Assembly (NCBI GenBank): GCA_965178125.1
Contig: CBCXTV010000015.1
Coordinates: 1-31,613, forward strand
Direction of reading: 5' to 3'
Length of the DNA: 31,613 bases
Source of the DNA: Bilabrum cf. latius
Taxonomy: Eukaryota; Bigyra: Bicosoecida; Bigyra; Bicosoecida
The position numbers and the translations under genes are program-made. Below, in pieces: positions 9,037 through 19,047 of this stretch. The notes under the pieces were generated by a model. That model was not told where the DNA came from and searched no databases. It saw nothing but the letters and a program-made list of their open reading frames with translations. Each line of letters starts with the position of its first letter. The first letter of the stretch is position 1.

Positions 9037-9277
9037 AAGGATGCGGTGCCACCTGGCCCAACACGACCTGGTGTACTAGGCGTGCGCGGCGCTACGCGGA
9101 GTTTGAGGTGCCGATCAGTTTCCTCTGCAACCGCTACGCCACCTGGACCCCTGCCTCACAGAGAGACGCCCGACCCTTGCCACGCAGAGAGATGCCGACG
9201 GCGCGCTGCCAGCGGAGGCACAGTGGGCGAAGCGGACCCGGACATCCTCGAGACCCTGGAGAAATCAAGGCCGGCGC

Positions 9278-9738
9278 CATCGAAATCCATGCCGCCGCCG
9301 CCATCGAAATCCATTATTCTGCCGGAAAGTCAGTGGTATCCATTGGGCAGTGCCGGATGTTGTCTTTGGCGCGGTCTGTCGCGTACGAGGCGGCGTGCGC
9401 GGCGCTACGCGGAGCTGAAGATGCCGATCAGCTTCCTCTGCAACCGCCACGCCAAGTGGACCCCTGCCACACAAAGAGACACCCGACCCCTGCCACACAG
9501 AGAGATGCCGACGGCGCGCTGCCAACGGAAGCATATGCCCCTGGTGTAGAAGGCCCGACGCCGCCGCCGCCACCGAAATGCATGCCGCCGCCACCGAAAT
9601 CCATGCCGCCGCAGCCATCGAAATCCATGCCGCCGCCACCGAAATCCATGCCGCCGCCGCCACCGAAATCCATGCCGCCGCCAGCGAAATGCATGCCGCC
9701 GCCACCGAAATCCATGCCGCCGCAGGCACCGACATCCG
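9278..9738 (+). repeat. Minisatellite blocks, unit 1 (9278-9315 and 9561-9738)
   Basis: The first block has two units and stops abruptly at ATCCATTATTCTGCCGG. The second has about eight units, including GCGAAATGCATG variants. The leading sequences of both blocks match those of the blocks at 5981 and 6328, so this half of the unit is a diverged duplicate of the 5.7-6.4 kb stretch. Confidence 0.88.
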
Positions 9739-9986
9739 GCCGCGATCTCCCTGCGAGGCCCGGCCTCCTGATCGAGGCTGAGCGCGGACGATAGGAAGAG
9801 CTGGGAATGGCGCGCGAACGTCGAAGGTGTGACGCGGGCACTTTCCACGGAGCAAGGCGCATTCGGTGTCCATGTGCCGGAGCGAAACCATTTCGGGGAT
9901 ACGTGCGGATGAGGCTGGCCGATGCAGAATGAATGATATCATCGAGCGCACGGCCTCGCTTGCCGCACCCGTTCTTCTACGCCGGA

Positions 9987-10085
9987 TCCATGAACAACTA
10001 TGTCACACGATCGTCGGCGCAAGTAATCGCACCACATCTCCGGTAGCCAACGCAGCTGTACAAAGCCCTCACAGAGAGACTAGAC
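9987..10085 (+). repeat. 99-bp block P inside unit 1
   Basis: Matches 5021-5119 of R1 apart from a small variable centre (CACATCTCCGGTAGCC here, GCCTAGCCGGTAACC there). It is flanked on both sides by near-identical copies of about 76 bases (9908-9983 and 10083-10160, each with GGCTGGCCGATGCA and AATGAATGATATCATCGAGC), so it sits between short direct repeats. Confidence 0.9.
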
Positions 10086-10209
10086 GAGGCTGGCCGATGC
10101 AAAATGAATGATATCATCGAGCCCCCGGCCTCGTTTGCCGCACCCGTTATTCTACGCCGCGGCGTTAGATTCGGCGAGAGCGAGCTGCAACCGCCGAGAG
10201 CGGTACTAC

Positions 10210-10292
10210 AGCTCCGTCTCGCCAACCCACCGTCACTTTCAATCAAATCCGCTGGAATTTCCAGCGCTGTGCGGGAACGCGAGATTGAGAAC
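10210..10292 (+). repeat. 82-bp block, second copy in unit 1
   Basis: Second occurrence of the block seen at 6411-6493, with a T-to-C difference in AATCAAATCCGCTGG. It is joined directly to block S at 10293. Confidence 0.85.
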
Positions 10293-10698
10293 TGAGTGAG
10301 CCACGCCGGCCGGCATACTCGCGGCCATTCTACTTCTGTACGACTTTCCGCGGCTCGTCTAGAGGCGGACGGACCGCTTGAGCTCTCAAGGCGGACTCCG
10401 AAAGCTCTTTCGAACAGCGGTCCAGGAATACCTCGCACAGCCGACATTGTTCCAAAGCCTGCGCTGCGAAGGCCTCGCCGACGTCCTAATCCAACGCGAC
10501 AGCTTCTTATAAAACCGGTTGTACACCACAATTGGAAACGAAACATCCCTAGCAAAGGCGTCAGGCAGGGGACCACTCGACCGCGGCGAACGGCTCGCGT
10601 CTCGAAGGCCACCAATAGCGTCGTCTGGTGGATCGCTCTACGGCGCCTTCCGACGAGTCGGAATTCCTCCTCGTTTAGGTAGTATACGAGAGCCGAGT
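10293..10698 (+). repeat. 406-bp block S, unit 1 second copy
   Basis: Same as 7883-8288 with scattered substitutions (for example GACCGCTTGAG for GACCACTTGAG, GATCGCTC for GATGGTTC). Confidence 0.92.
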
Positions 10699-11445
10699 GA
10701 CGCGGAGAGGAGGTGGAAAAAAAACGCACTGGTGAATGGTAGGTCCCCAAGACCTATTGGCGTCCCCCCTTTCGAGCACACCTTTCCGGGCCAAAACCCG
10801 CCCCGCGAAGCGTCCCGACGAACTGTTGGCGACCCCCTCTTTCGAGCACACCTTTCGGGACTAAAATCCAGCCCCGAAAACAAGCCCGCCCAAGGGCGCT
10901 TTACGTCACTCTACTGTGGGGTCCTCGAGGGGCCCAAAAAACGAACCGGGGACGGCCCCGAAAAGGGTCGCGACCGGGGTCCGCCCTGTGGTCCCTGCAA
11001 TAGGAAGAGCTGGGAATGGCGGCCCGCGGGCTTGCTGCGACTGGAGCGTCAAAGTCGACAAGGTCCCAGAAGCCGCGGAGAGCAGGTGGAAAAAAAAACG
11101 CACTGGTGAATGGTAGGTCCCCACGACCTGTTGGCGTCCCCCCTTTCGAGCACACCTTTCGGAGCCAAAACTCGCCCCGCGAAGCGTCCCCACGAACTGT
11201 TGGCGACCCCGTCTTTCGAACACACCTTTCGGGACTAAAATCCAGCCCCGAAAACAAGCCCGCCCCAGGGCGCTTTGCGTCACTCTACTGTGGGGTCCTC
11301 GAGGGGCCCAAAAAACGAACCGGGGACGAGCCCCGAAAAGCGTCGCGACCGGGGCCCGCCCTGTGATCCCTGCGATAGGAAGAGCTGGGAATGGCGGCCC
11401 GCGGGCCTGCTGCGACTGGAGCGTCAAAGTCGACAAGGTCCCAGA
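10699..11445 (+). repeat. 375-bp monomer pair spanning the unit 1/unit 2 junction
   Basis: Monomers at 10699-11071 and 11072-11445. The boundary between the 5.7-kb units (11196/11197) falls inside the second monomer, so the large unit has no natural edge there. The join is seamless, as expected for a tandem repeat made by recombination or from a circle. Confidence 0.92.
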
Positions 11446-11684
11446 CAGGATGCGGTGCCACCTGGCCCGACACGAGCTGGTGTACTAGGCGTGCGCGGCG
11501 CTACGCGGAGTTTGAGGTGCCGATCAGTTTCCTCTGCAACCGCTACGCCACCTGGACCCCTGCCGCACAGAGAGACGCCCGACCCCTGCCACACAAAGAG
11601 ATGTCGACGGCGCGCTGCCAGCGGAAGCACATTGGGCGAAGCGGCCTGGACATCCTCGAGACCCTGGAGAAATCAAGGCCGGCG

Positions 11685-12110
11685 CCATCGAAATCCATGC
11701 CGCCGCCGCCATGGAAATCCATGGCGCCGCCATCGAAATCCATGCCGCCGCCACCGAAATCCATGCCGCCGCCGCCATCGAAATCCATTCCGCCGCCAAC
11801 ACCGAAATCCATGCCGCCGCCACCGAAATCCATGCCGCCGCCGCCATCGAAATCCGTGCCGGGCGTGCGCGGCGCTACGCGGAGCCGAAGATGCCGATCA
11901 GCTTCCTCTGCAACCGCCACGCCACCTGGGCCCCTGCCACACAAAGAGACACCCGACCCCTGCCACACAGAGAGATGCCGACGGCGCGCTACCAACGGGA
12001 GCACATGCCCCTGGTGTAGAAGGCCCGACGCCGCCGCCGCGACCGAAATGCATGCCGCCGCCACCGAAATCCATGCCGCCGCAGCCATCGAAATCAATGC
12101 CGCCGCTGCC
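11685..12110 (+). repeat. Minisatellite blocks, unit 2 (11685-11861 and 12029-12110)
   Basis: Counterparts of 5981-6410, identical except for the loss of one TCG triplet. The difference keeps the reading frame, so either slippage or selection could explain it. Confidence 0.9.
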
Positions 12111-12501
12111 GAGCTCCGTCTCGCCAACCCACCGTCACTTTCAATCAAATCTGCTGGAATTTCCAGCGCTGTGCGGGAACGCGAGATTGAGAACGCGCAC
12201 CTCCGAGGAATTCCTGTTCGAGACATTCCCCTGGTTTTGACCCAGCACTGGTGATTGAGGCCACAGCGGCGGTCGAGCGGGTGGCTGCAGCAACGGCGGC
12301 CGAGTCCGCAACGGCGGCGGTTACGGCAGGGACCCCGCAAACTCTCTACTGGAAACCGAACGCCAGGTTTGCTGGGTGGAGACCCCAGAACCCTTGGCCA
12401 TGAAACCTTGCCATAGAAGGAAGGAGAGGCTCTTCGGTTTTATGACTCGGGGATACGAAGAGCTGGGAATAGCGGGCGAGCAGAAGTCCGGCCAGCCGGC
12501 C

Positions 12502-12607
12502 ACCGAAATCCACGCCGCCGCCGCCATCGAAATCCATGCCGCCGCCACCGAAATCCATGCCGCCGCCGCCACCGAAATCCATGCCGCCGTCACCACCGAA
12601 ATCCATG
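12502..12607 (+). repeat. Minisatellite, third block of unit 2
   Basis: Counterpart of 6801-6907 with the same unit order. Confidence 0.85.
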
Positions 12608-13584
12608 CTCGCGCCACACATGCCGCTGGTGTAGCAGGCATGCGCGTTGGACACATGCCTCCGGCGCCGCACGGCTTGATCTGGGAGCGGTTGCTCGAGG
12701 CCACCATGCCGGCTCCAGTGGAGGAGGACTCGCGCGGCTGCTCTCCCCCTAGGAGTCCCGGCCTCCTGATCGAGGCTGAGCTCCGAGGATAGGAAGAGCT
12801 GGGAATAGCGGGCGGGCAGGAGTCCGGCCAGCCGGCCACATGAACGTCTTGTTATGCGACAACGAAAGAGGTGGGCTTCCTGCAGCACGACTTCCGCTGC
12901 AAGGGGATCAGCCCCACGTTCCGCGCCGCCTTCGCCGCAGCGTTGGGCGCCGAAACCGCTGGCGCCACATCTACGCGACGACGCTGGCCATGGAACCTCG
13001 GCAAAGTGAAAGGAACGGCGCTTTCGGCACTTGGAATAACCGAGCCAGGCGCCGTTCACAGTTACGGGTCCGGTGCATGAAACGAGGCTGGAGCTCTTGG
13101 CCACCTTGGGCCAAGGATTGGCTATGAGGGTTGGGTGCAAGGGTCCTCGTGCCGCTCTGGCTTTCGTTGCCGCGAAGTGGTCGAAAAACGGCCGTTTTGG
13201 GGCGCGGACTGGCGCCTCGCGACCTGTGGGACCTATGGCTCCGGTACGAGAAACGGACGGGAAGCGAACGACAACACCGGGGCCGGGTGGCGGGGCACGA
13301 ACTGCAAACGGACGGGAAACGAGCGGCAGGACCAGCAAGGCGGAGACGGGCAGGAGGCGGACTGGCCATGGAACATCTGCAGGGAAAGAAGGAACGGCGC
13401 TTTCGGCACTTGGACTCCCCTGCCCACCGGAAGGAATTGGTCTTCTTCGCCACCCACCGATGCTGGCCTCCCAAGCATTCCCGCAGCTGGCCCATATAAT
13501 ACAACGTCATCGCCGAGCTCGGGAAGACCAAGCAGAAAGTGTTCTGCGAAATGTTCAAGTTCAGCCGGCGGCCGCCGAGGGCAG

Positions 13585-13990
13585 TGAGTGAGCCACGCCG
13601 GCCGGCATACTCGCGGCCATTCTACTTCTGTACGACTTTCCGCGGCTCGTCTAGAGGCGGACGGACCACTTGAGCTCTCAAGGCGGACTCCGAAAGCTCT
13701 TTTGAACAGCGGTCCAGGAATACCTCGCACAGCCGACATTGTTCCAAAGCCTGCGCTGCAAAGGCCTCGCCGACGTCCTAATCCAACGCGACAGCTTCTT
13801 ATAAAACCGGTTGTACACCACAATTGGAAACAAAACATCCCTAGCAGAGGCGTCAGGCAGGGGACCACTCGACCGCGGCGAACGGCTCGCGTCTCGAGGG
13901 CCACCAATAGCGTCGTCTGGTGGATGGTTCTACGGCGCCTTCCGACGAGTCGGAATTCCTCCTCGTTTAGGTAGTATACGAGAGCCGGGT
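13585..13990 (+). repeat. 406-bp block S, unit 2 first copy
   Basis: Counterpart of 7883-8288, essentially identical. Confidence 0.92.
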
Positions 13991-14735
13991 GACGCGGAGA
14001 GCAGGTGGAAAAAAAAACGCACTGGTGAATGGTAGGTCCCCACGACCTGTTGGCGTCCCCCCTTTCGAGCACACCTTTCGGGGCCAAAACCCGCCCCGCG
14101 AAGCGTCCCGACGAACTGTTGGCGACCCCCTCTTCGAGCACACCTTTCGGACTAAAATCCAGCCCCGAAAACAAGCCCGCCCAAGGGCGCTTTGCGTCAC
14201 TCTACTGTGGGGTCCTCGAGGGGCCCAAAAAACGAACCGGGGACGGCCCCGAAAAGGGTCGCGACCGGGCCCGCCCTGTGGTCCCTGCAATAGGAAGAGC
14301 TGGGAATGGCGGCCCGCGGGCTTGTTGCGACTGGAGCGTCAAAGTCGACAAGGTCCCAGAAGACGCGGAGAGCAGGTGGAAAAAAAACGCACTGGTGAAT
14401 GGTAGGTCCCCACGACCTGTTGGCGTCCCCCCTTTCGAGCACACCTTTCGGGGCCAAAACTCGCCCCGCGAAGCGTCCCCACGAACTGTTGGCGACTCCG
14501 TCTTTCGAACACACCTTTCGGGACTAAAATCCAGCCCCGAAAACAAGCCCGCCCCAGGGCGCTTTGCGTCACTCTACTGTGGGTCCTCGAGGGGCCCAAA
14601 AAAACGAACCGGGGACGGGCCCGAAAAAGCGTCGCAACCGGGCCCCGCCCTGTGATCCCTGCGATAGGAAGAGCCGGGAATGGCGGCCCGCGGGCCTGCT
14701 GCGACTGGAGCGTCAAAGTCGACAAGGTCCCAGAA
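13991..14735 (+). repeat. 375-bp monomer pair, unit 2
   Basis: Monomers at 13991-14361 and 14362-14735. Compared with unit 1 they have several one-base losses (CTCTTCGAG for CTCTTTCGAG, TCGGACT for TCGGGACT, GTGGGTCC for GTGGGGTCC), a pattern typical of consensus errors in homopolymers. Confidence 0.9.
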
Positions 14736-14975
14736 AGGATGCGGTGCCACCTGGCCCAACACGACCTGGTTGTACTAGGCGTGCGCGGCGCTACGCGGAG
14801 TTTGAGGTGCCGATCAGTTTCCTCTGCAACCGCTACGCCACCTGGACCCCTTCCTCACAGAGAGACGCCCGACCCTTGCCACGCAGAGAGATGCCGACGG
14901 CGCGCTGCCAGCGGAGGCACAGTGGGCGAAGCGGACCCGGACATCCTCGAGACCCTGGAGAAATCAAGGCCGGCG

Positions 14976-15435
14976 CCATCGAAATCCATGCCGCCGCCGC
15001 CATCGAAATCCATTATTCTGCCGGAAAGTCAGTGGTATCCATTGGGCAGTGCCGGATGTTGTCTTTGGCGCGGTCTGTCGCGTACGAGGCGGCGTGCGCG
15101 GCGCTACGCGGAGCTGAAGATGCGATCAGCTTCCTCTGCAACCGCCACGCCAAGTGGACCCCTGCCACCAAAGAGACACCCGACCCCTGCCACACAGAGA
15201 GATGCCGACGGCGCGCTGCCAACGGAAGCATATGCCCCTGGTGTAGAAGGCCCGACGCCGCCGCCGCCACCGAAATGCATGCCGCCGCCACCGAAATCCA
15301 CGCCGCCGCAGCCATCGAAATCCATGCCGCCGCCACCGAAATCCATGCCGCCGCCGCCACCGAAATCCATGCCGCCGCCAGCGAAATGCATGCCGCCGCC
15401 ACCGAAATCCATGCCGCCGCAGGCACAGACATCCG
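14976..15435 (+). repeat. Minisatellite blocks, unit 2 (14976-15014 and 15257-15435)
   Basis: Counterparts of 9278-9738 with a few substitutions (ATCCACGCC for ATCCATGCC, GGCACAGAC for GGCACCGAC). Confidence 0.88.
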
Positions 15436-15684
15436 GCCGCGATCTCCCTGCGAGGCCCCGGCCTCCTGATCGAGGCTGAGCGCGGACGATAGGAAGAGCT
15501 GGGAATGGCACGCGAACGTCGAGGTGTGACGCGGGCACTTTCCACGGAGCAAGGCGCATTCGGTGTCCATGTGCCGGAGCGAAACCATTTCGGGGATACG
15601 TGCGGATGAGGCTGGCCGATGCAGAATGAATGGATATCATCGAGCGCACGGCCTCGCTTGCCGCACCCGTTCTTCTACGCCGGA

Positions 15685-15783
15685 TCCTATGAACAACTAT
15701 GTCACACGATCGTCGGCGCAAGTAATCGCACCACATCTCGGTAGCCAACGCAGCTGTACAAAGCCCTCACAGAGAGACTAGAC
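15685..15783 (+). repeat. 99-bp block P inside unit 2
   Basis: Counterpart of 9987-10085 with two small indels. It is again flanked by the 76-base direct repeats. Confidence 0.9.
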
Positions 15784-15989
15784 GAGGCTGGCCGATGCAA
15801 AATGAATGATATCATCGAGCCCCCGGCCTCGTTTGCCGCACCCGTTATTCTACGCCGCGGCGTAGATTCGGCGAGAGCGAGCTGCAACCGCCGAGAGCGG
15901 TACTACAGCTCCGTCTCGCCAACCCACCGTCACTTTCAATCAAATCCGCTGGAATTTCCAGCGCTGTGCGGGAACGCGAGATTGAGAAC

Positions 15990-16395
15990 TGAGTGAGCCA
16001 CGCCGGCCGGCATACTCGCGGCCATTCTACTTCTGTACGACTTTCCGCGGCTCGTCTAGAGGCGGACGGACCGCTTGAGCTCTCAAGGCGGACTCCGAAA
16101 GCTCTTCGAACAGCGGTCCAGGAATACCTCGCACAGCCGACATTGTTCCAAAGCCTGCGCTGCGAAGGCCTCGCCGACGTCCTAATCCAACGCGACAGCT
16201 TCTTATAAAACCGGTTTGTACACCACAATTGGAAACGAAACATCCCTAGCAAAGGCGTCAGGCAGGGGACCACTCGACAGCGGCGAACGGCTCGCGTCTC
16301 GAAGGCCACCAATAGCGTCGTCTGGTGGATCGCTCTACGGCGCCTTCCGACGAGTCGGAATTCCTCCTCGTTTAGGTAGTATACGAGAGCCGAGT
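15990..16395 (+). repeat. 406-bp block S, unit 2 second copy
   Basis: Counterpart of 10293-10698. It carries an extra T in AAAACCGGTTTGTAC and loses one T in GCTCTTCGAAC, so the open frames through it differ from all other copies. Confidence 0.9.
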
Positions 16396-16903
16396 GACGC
16401 GGAGAGGAGGTGGAAAAAAAAAACGCACTGGTGAATGGTAGGCCCCCCAAGACCTATGGCGTCCCCCCTTTCGAGCACACCTTTCCGGGCCAAAACCCGC
16501 CCCGCGAAGCGTCCCGACGAAACTGTTGGCGACCCCCTCTTTCGAGCACACCTTTCGGGACTAAAATCCAGCCCCGAAAACAAGCCCGCCCAAGGGCGCT
16601 TTACGTCACTCTACTGTGGGGTCCTCGAGGGGCCCAAAAAACGAACCGGGGACGGCCCCGAAAAGGGGGTCGCGACCGGGGTCCGCCCTGTGGTCCCTGC
16701 AATAGGAAGAGCTGGGAATGGCGGCCCGCGGGCTTGCTGCGACTGGAGCGTCAAAGTCGACAAGGTCCCAGAAGACGCGGAGAGCAGGTGGAAAAAAAAA
16801 ACGCACTGGTGAATGGTAGGTCCCCACGACCTGTTGGCGTCCCCCCTTTCGAGCACACCTTTCGGAGCCAAAACTCGCCCCGCGAAGCGTCCCCACGAAC
16901 TGT
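16396..16903 (+). repeat. 375-bp monomer plus a truncated monomer at the array right edge
   Basis: One full monomer (16396-16773) and the first 130 bases of the next (16774-16903), ending at ACGAACTGT. This is complementary in extent to the truncated monomer at the left edge (5493-5741), with CTGT present at both. Confidence 0.92.
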
Positions 16904-19047
16904 AGGGTTTCACCTTTTTCCGGGAAAGTTGCGGCCATATTCCGTCCGCCTAAATACAAAGCCCGAATTGTCCCCCAAAATCGAGTGCAAATCAAAGCCA
17001 TCGCGGACGCCAACCACAACATCAGTAGCCCAACAACCAATCATGGCGGACATCGCGCTCAATAGGGACGTCCGCCATAGGCTCTTGTCAAGTCACTTCA
17101 TGTTCTTGGTAGCGTCAGCGACAGGTGCTTTGTGCACTCGACCACATAGGGGATTTTCGGGTCGATTTTGGCGGCAAGTCTGTAAGCACAAATGTCTCGA
17201 CGAACGAGGGACAGCGTACCGTCACACACCAAACGAGTCGAGTGTGACCCAGAAATCTCACAACAGAATGTCAGAATCACGACGCATAGCGAGATCATGT
17301 CTCATGGGTTCCGAACAGCACCGTAACACGAACACGGAACCGAAAGCTCATAGGTACAAGTTTCCGGACCACGTTTAGCCCACTGATAGAACCAAACAAC
17401 GTTTCAAAAAAAAACAGGCCACACAAGAATGATCCACATGCTCAACGAACCAATGGCGACCGAGGTTCACCTTCCGAGCAATTCGGACTTGCACTGTGAC
17501 ACATAATCGGCATATCTTCCGAACATCGAGACGCCCATGTAATAGTTTTCCAGACAAGATCATAAAAGAAAGGTATGTGGTGAGTCATTCTAACATACTA
17601 TGACCAAATCTGATCCATCCCGCCCACCTAGGCCCAAAATTGCCCCAAAAAACCGGAATTTGTCATGTTTCAAACGGCTGCAGCTTCTTCTCGATCTCCA
17701 ACTCCGACGGATGCGGCGGAGGCCTAGGGTCGTCTGGTCGAACGCAAGCCCTCCTCCGTTTCAACGCAGCGAGCACGCCGCGATTCTTTGTGTCCAGGCG
17801 CGGCCGACGCTCGTGACGAGATTCACGCGGGCAATATGTTTGGGCATTTGTGGGTCTCGCACAGTGGCGATGGGATCCCCCTGGAACGACGCATGGGGAG
17901 CCTTCTGCTCGCAAATCGACACGTTCGGCGTCGAGCGCAACTACGTCCGCACAGCATGCGGCTGCAGGACAAGCCCGGCTACGATACAAGCTACGGGGAA
18001 CGGAGACCACCGGGACACAGTGGGGAACGTCATCGCTTGTCGTGACCCCCCTTCTTGGTGTGCTTGGCGGACGCGCGGCCTCCCGACGCCCTGGAGCACC
18101 CGATATACCGAACGTACGTGCTCCAAAGGACGTCGGAGCTTTAGCAACGACGGGCTGAAACGCCGGAGGCTCTCCAAGGAGCTCTCTTTTCCCACACGAG
18201 GTGACGATGGGTTGGTGCATGACGCTGATGATGGGAATGTGTTCTTGTGTGTACGTCTCAGAGGGAAAAACCGAACATCCCAAGATCAACGCCCGAAGAC
18301 GCAACCTCTTCAGAGGTATCTACCGAACTTATGATCTCGTAAGGGAAACTATCAAATGGGCGCCAAAGTGCTCTACCAATCGGACACAAATCTTCCAAAC
18401 ACTAGGATGCATTGTGCGTTCGACAAAATGTGCCAATAAAAACCTGTCGCTATCGAGATGCCTCGCATGAGGCATTGGACATCCAACAATGACCTGCCCT
18501 TCACAACGCACCGTTCGAAGCGACGGACATCACTTCACAGACACACGCAGGACGAAATAGACAGCGTTGAAATCATGATCACTCAGAATGTCCCAAAGGC
18601 GCACTATATCGATGAAACGCACCATGCTGGGCAGGAAAACGCTCTGAGGGTCAGCATATTCACTTGATTTCCCTTCCTCTCTTTTTCCTTTTTTCTCTCG
18701 AACATCGGCACACGCGAACGCAGGGCATACCGCCCAACGAATGAAAGGCAACAAACCACCTCCGAAAAAAAAAGACTGGCTCTACCCACTGACAGACAGC
18801 ATTTCCTACCAGCGCACAAACAGAAAAAGCGAGCACAAACACAGGACCCAAGATTTCGGGAACACAACGCCCGAAATACTCCGCGGACTGCGGAGCTGTA
18901 GGAAGAAAAACCGCGCGAAACAAGAATGAAGGAAAAAGAACGCCGAAGTGTGACGCATATATCCTAATCCAACAATACGTACCAGATGGTAAAGCGTGCA
19001 CGATGAAAATAAAAACGCAAATCACCTGAACAATTCTCGCTGCATAC
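16904..19047. other. Single-copy region without a supported gene
   Basis: About 2.1 kb that matches nothing else in the window. Between 17600 and 18334 both strands are open over 200 codons in overlapping frames. The frames lack recognisable motifs and compete with each other, so I do not call a gene. 17380-17600 and 18400-19040 are AT-richer than the array, with short frames only. A perfect 9-bp inverted repeat lies at 17043-17078. Part of this region could be the 3-prime flank of the Rep-like gene. Confidence 0.5.
17043..17078. repeat. Perfect 9-bp inverted repeat, 18-base loop
   Basis: ATGGCGGAC (17043-17051) and GTCCGCCAT (17070-17078) can pair around the loop. The loop has no nonanucleotide or other known motif. 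It may be chance or a small regulatory hairpin. Confidence 0.4.

Larger units (their letters stand above)
5493..11196 (+). repeat. 5.7-kb tandem unit 1
   Basis: The segment from CTGTTGGCGACC at 5493 recurs at 11197, an offset of 5704 bases, and the match continues to 16903. The unit is a mosaic: part of a 375-bp monomer (5493-5741), a direct repeat starting GTGCGCGGCGCTACGC, minisatellites, an 82-bp block (6411-6493), a stretch of about 1.2 kb with overlapping open frames (6540-7882), a 406-bp block (7883-8288), two 375-bp monomers, a second set of minisatellites, block P, the 82-bp and 406-bp blocks again, and a further monomer and a half. All frames are often open at once because of GC bias, so I call no gene here. 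Confidence 0.95.
11197..16903 (+). repeat. 5.7-kb tandem unit 2
   Basis: Second copy of the large unit. The offset to unit 1 is 5704 at the start and falls to 5697 by 15993. One 3-base loss lies in the minisatellite (TCG missing near 11780), and the rest are mainly single-base changes in homopolymers, clustered after about 13360. The first 2.1 kb are nearly identical to unit 1. It ends at 16903 with ACGAACTGT, after which the unrelated AGGGTTTCACC begins. Gene content is as in unit 1: many overlapping open frames and none convincing. Confidence 0.95.

Noticed and set aside
5493-16903. Many long open frames of 100-400 codons on both strands of the array, some with repeated Pro, Ala or Gly motifs.
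   Set aside because: Several overlapping frames are open at once, most change or break between repeat copies through one-base indels, and none shows a recognisable domain. GC bias and triplet minisatellites explain them better than genes do.
8289-16903. Regularly repeated monomers, considered as a CRISPR array.
   Set aside because: Repeats are hundreds of bases long, contiguous and without short unique spacers, and no cas genes are present. The context is eukaryotic.
17043-17078. The 9-bp inverted repeat, considered as a replication origin.
   Set aside because: The 18-base loop has no nonanucleotide-like sequence. The hairpin at 21281 fits much better.
17600-18334. A 244-codon plus-strand frame, with a 213-codon frame on the opposite strand.
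   Set aside because: Neither has a motif or a clear compositional advantage and both are open by chance in GC-rich sequence. No capsid-like or other partner protein for the Rep gene could be identified.
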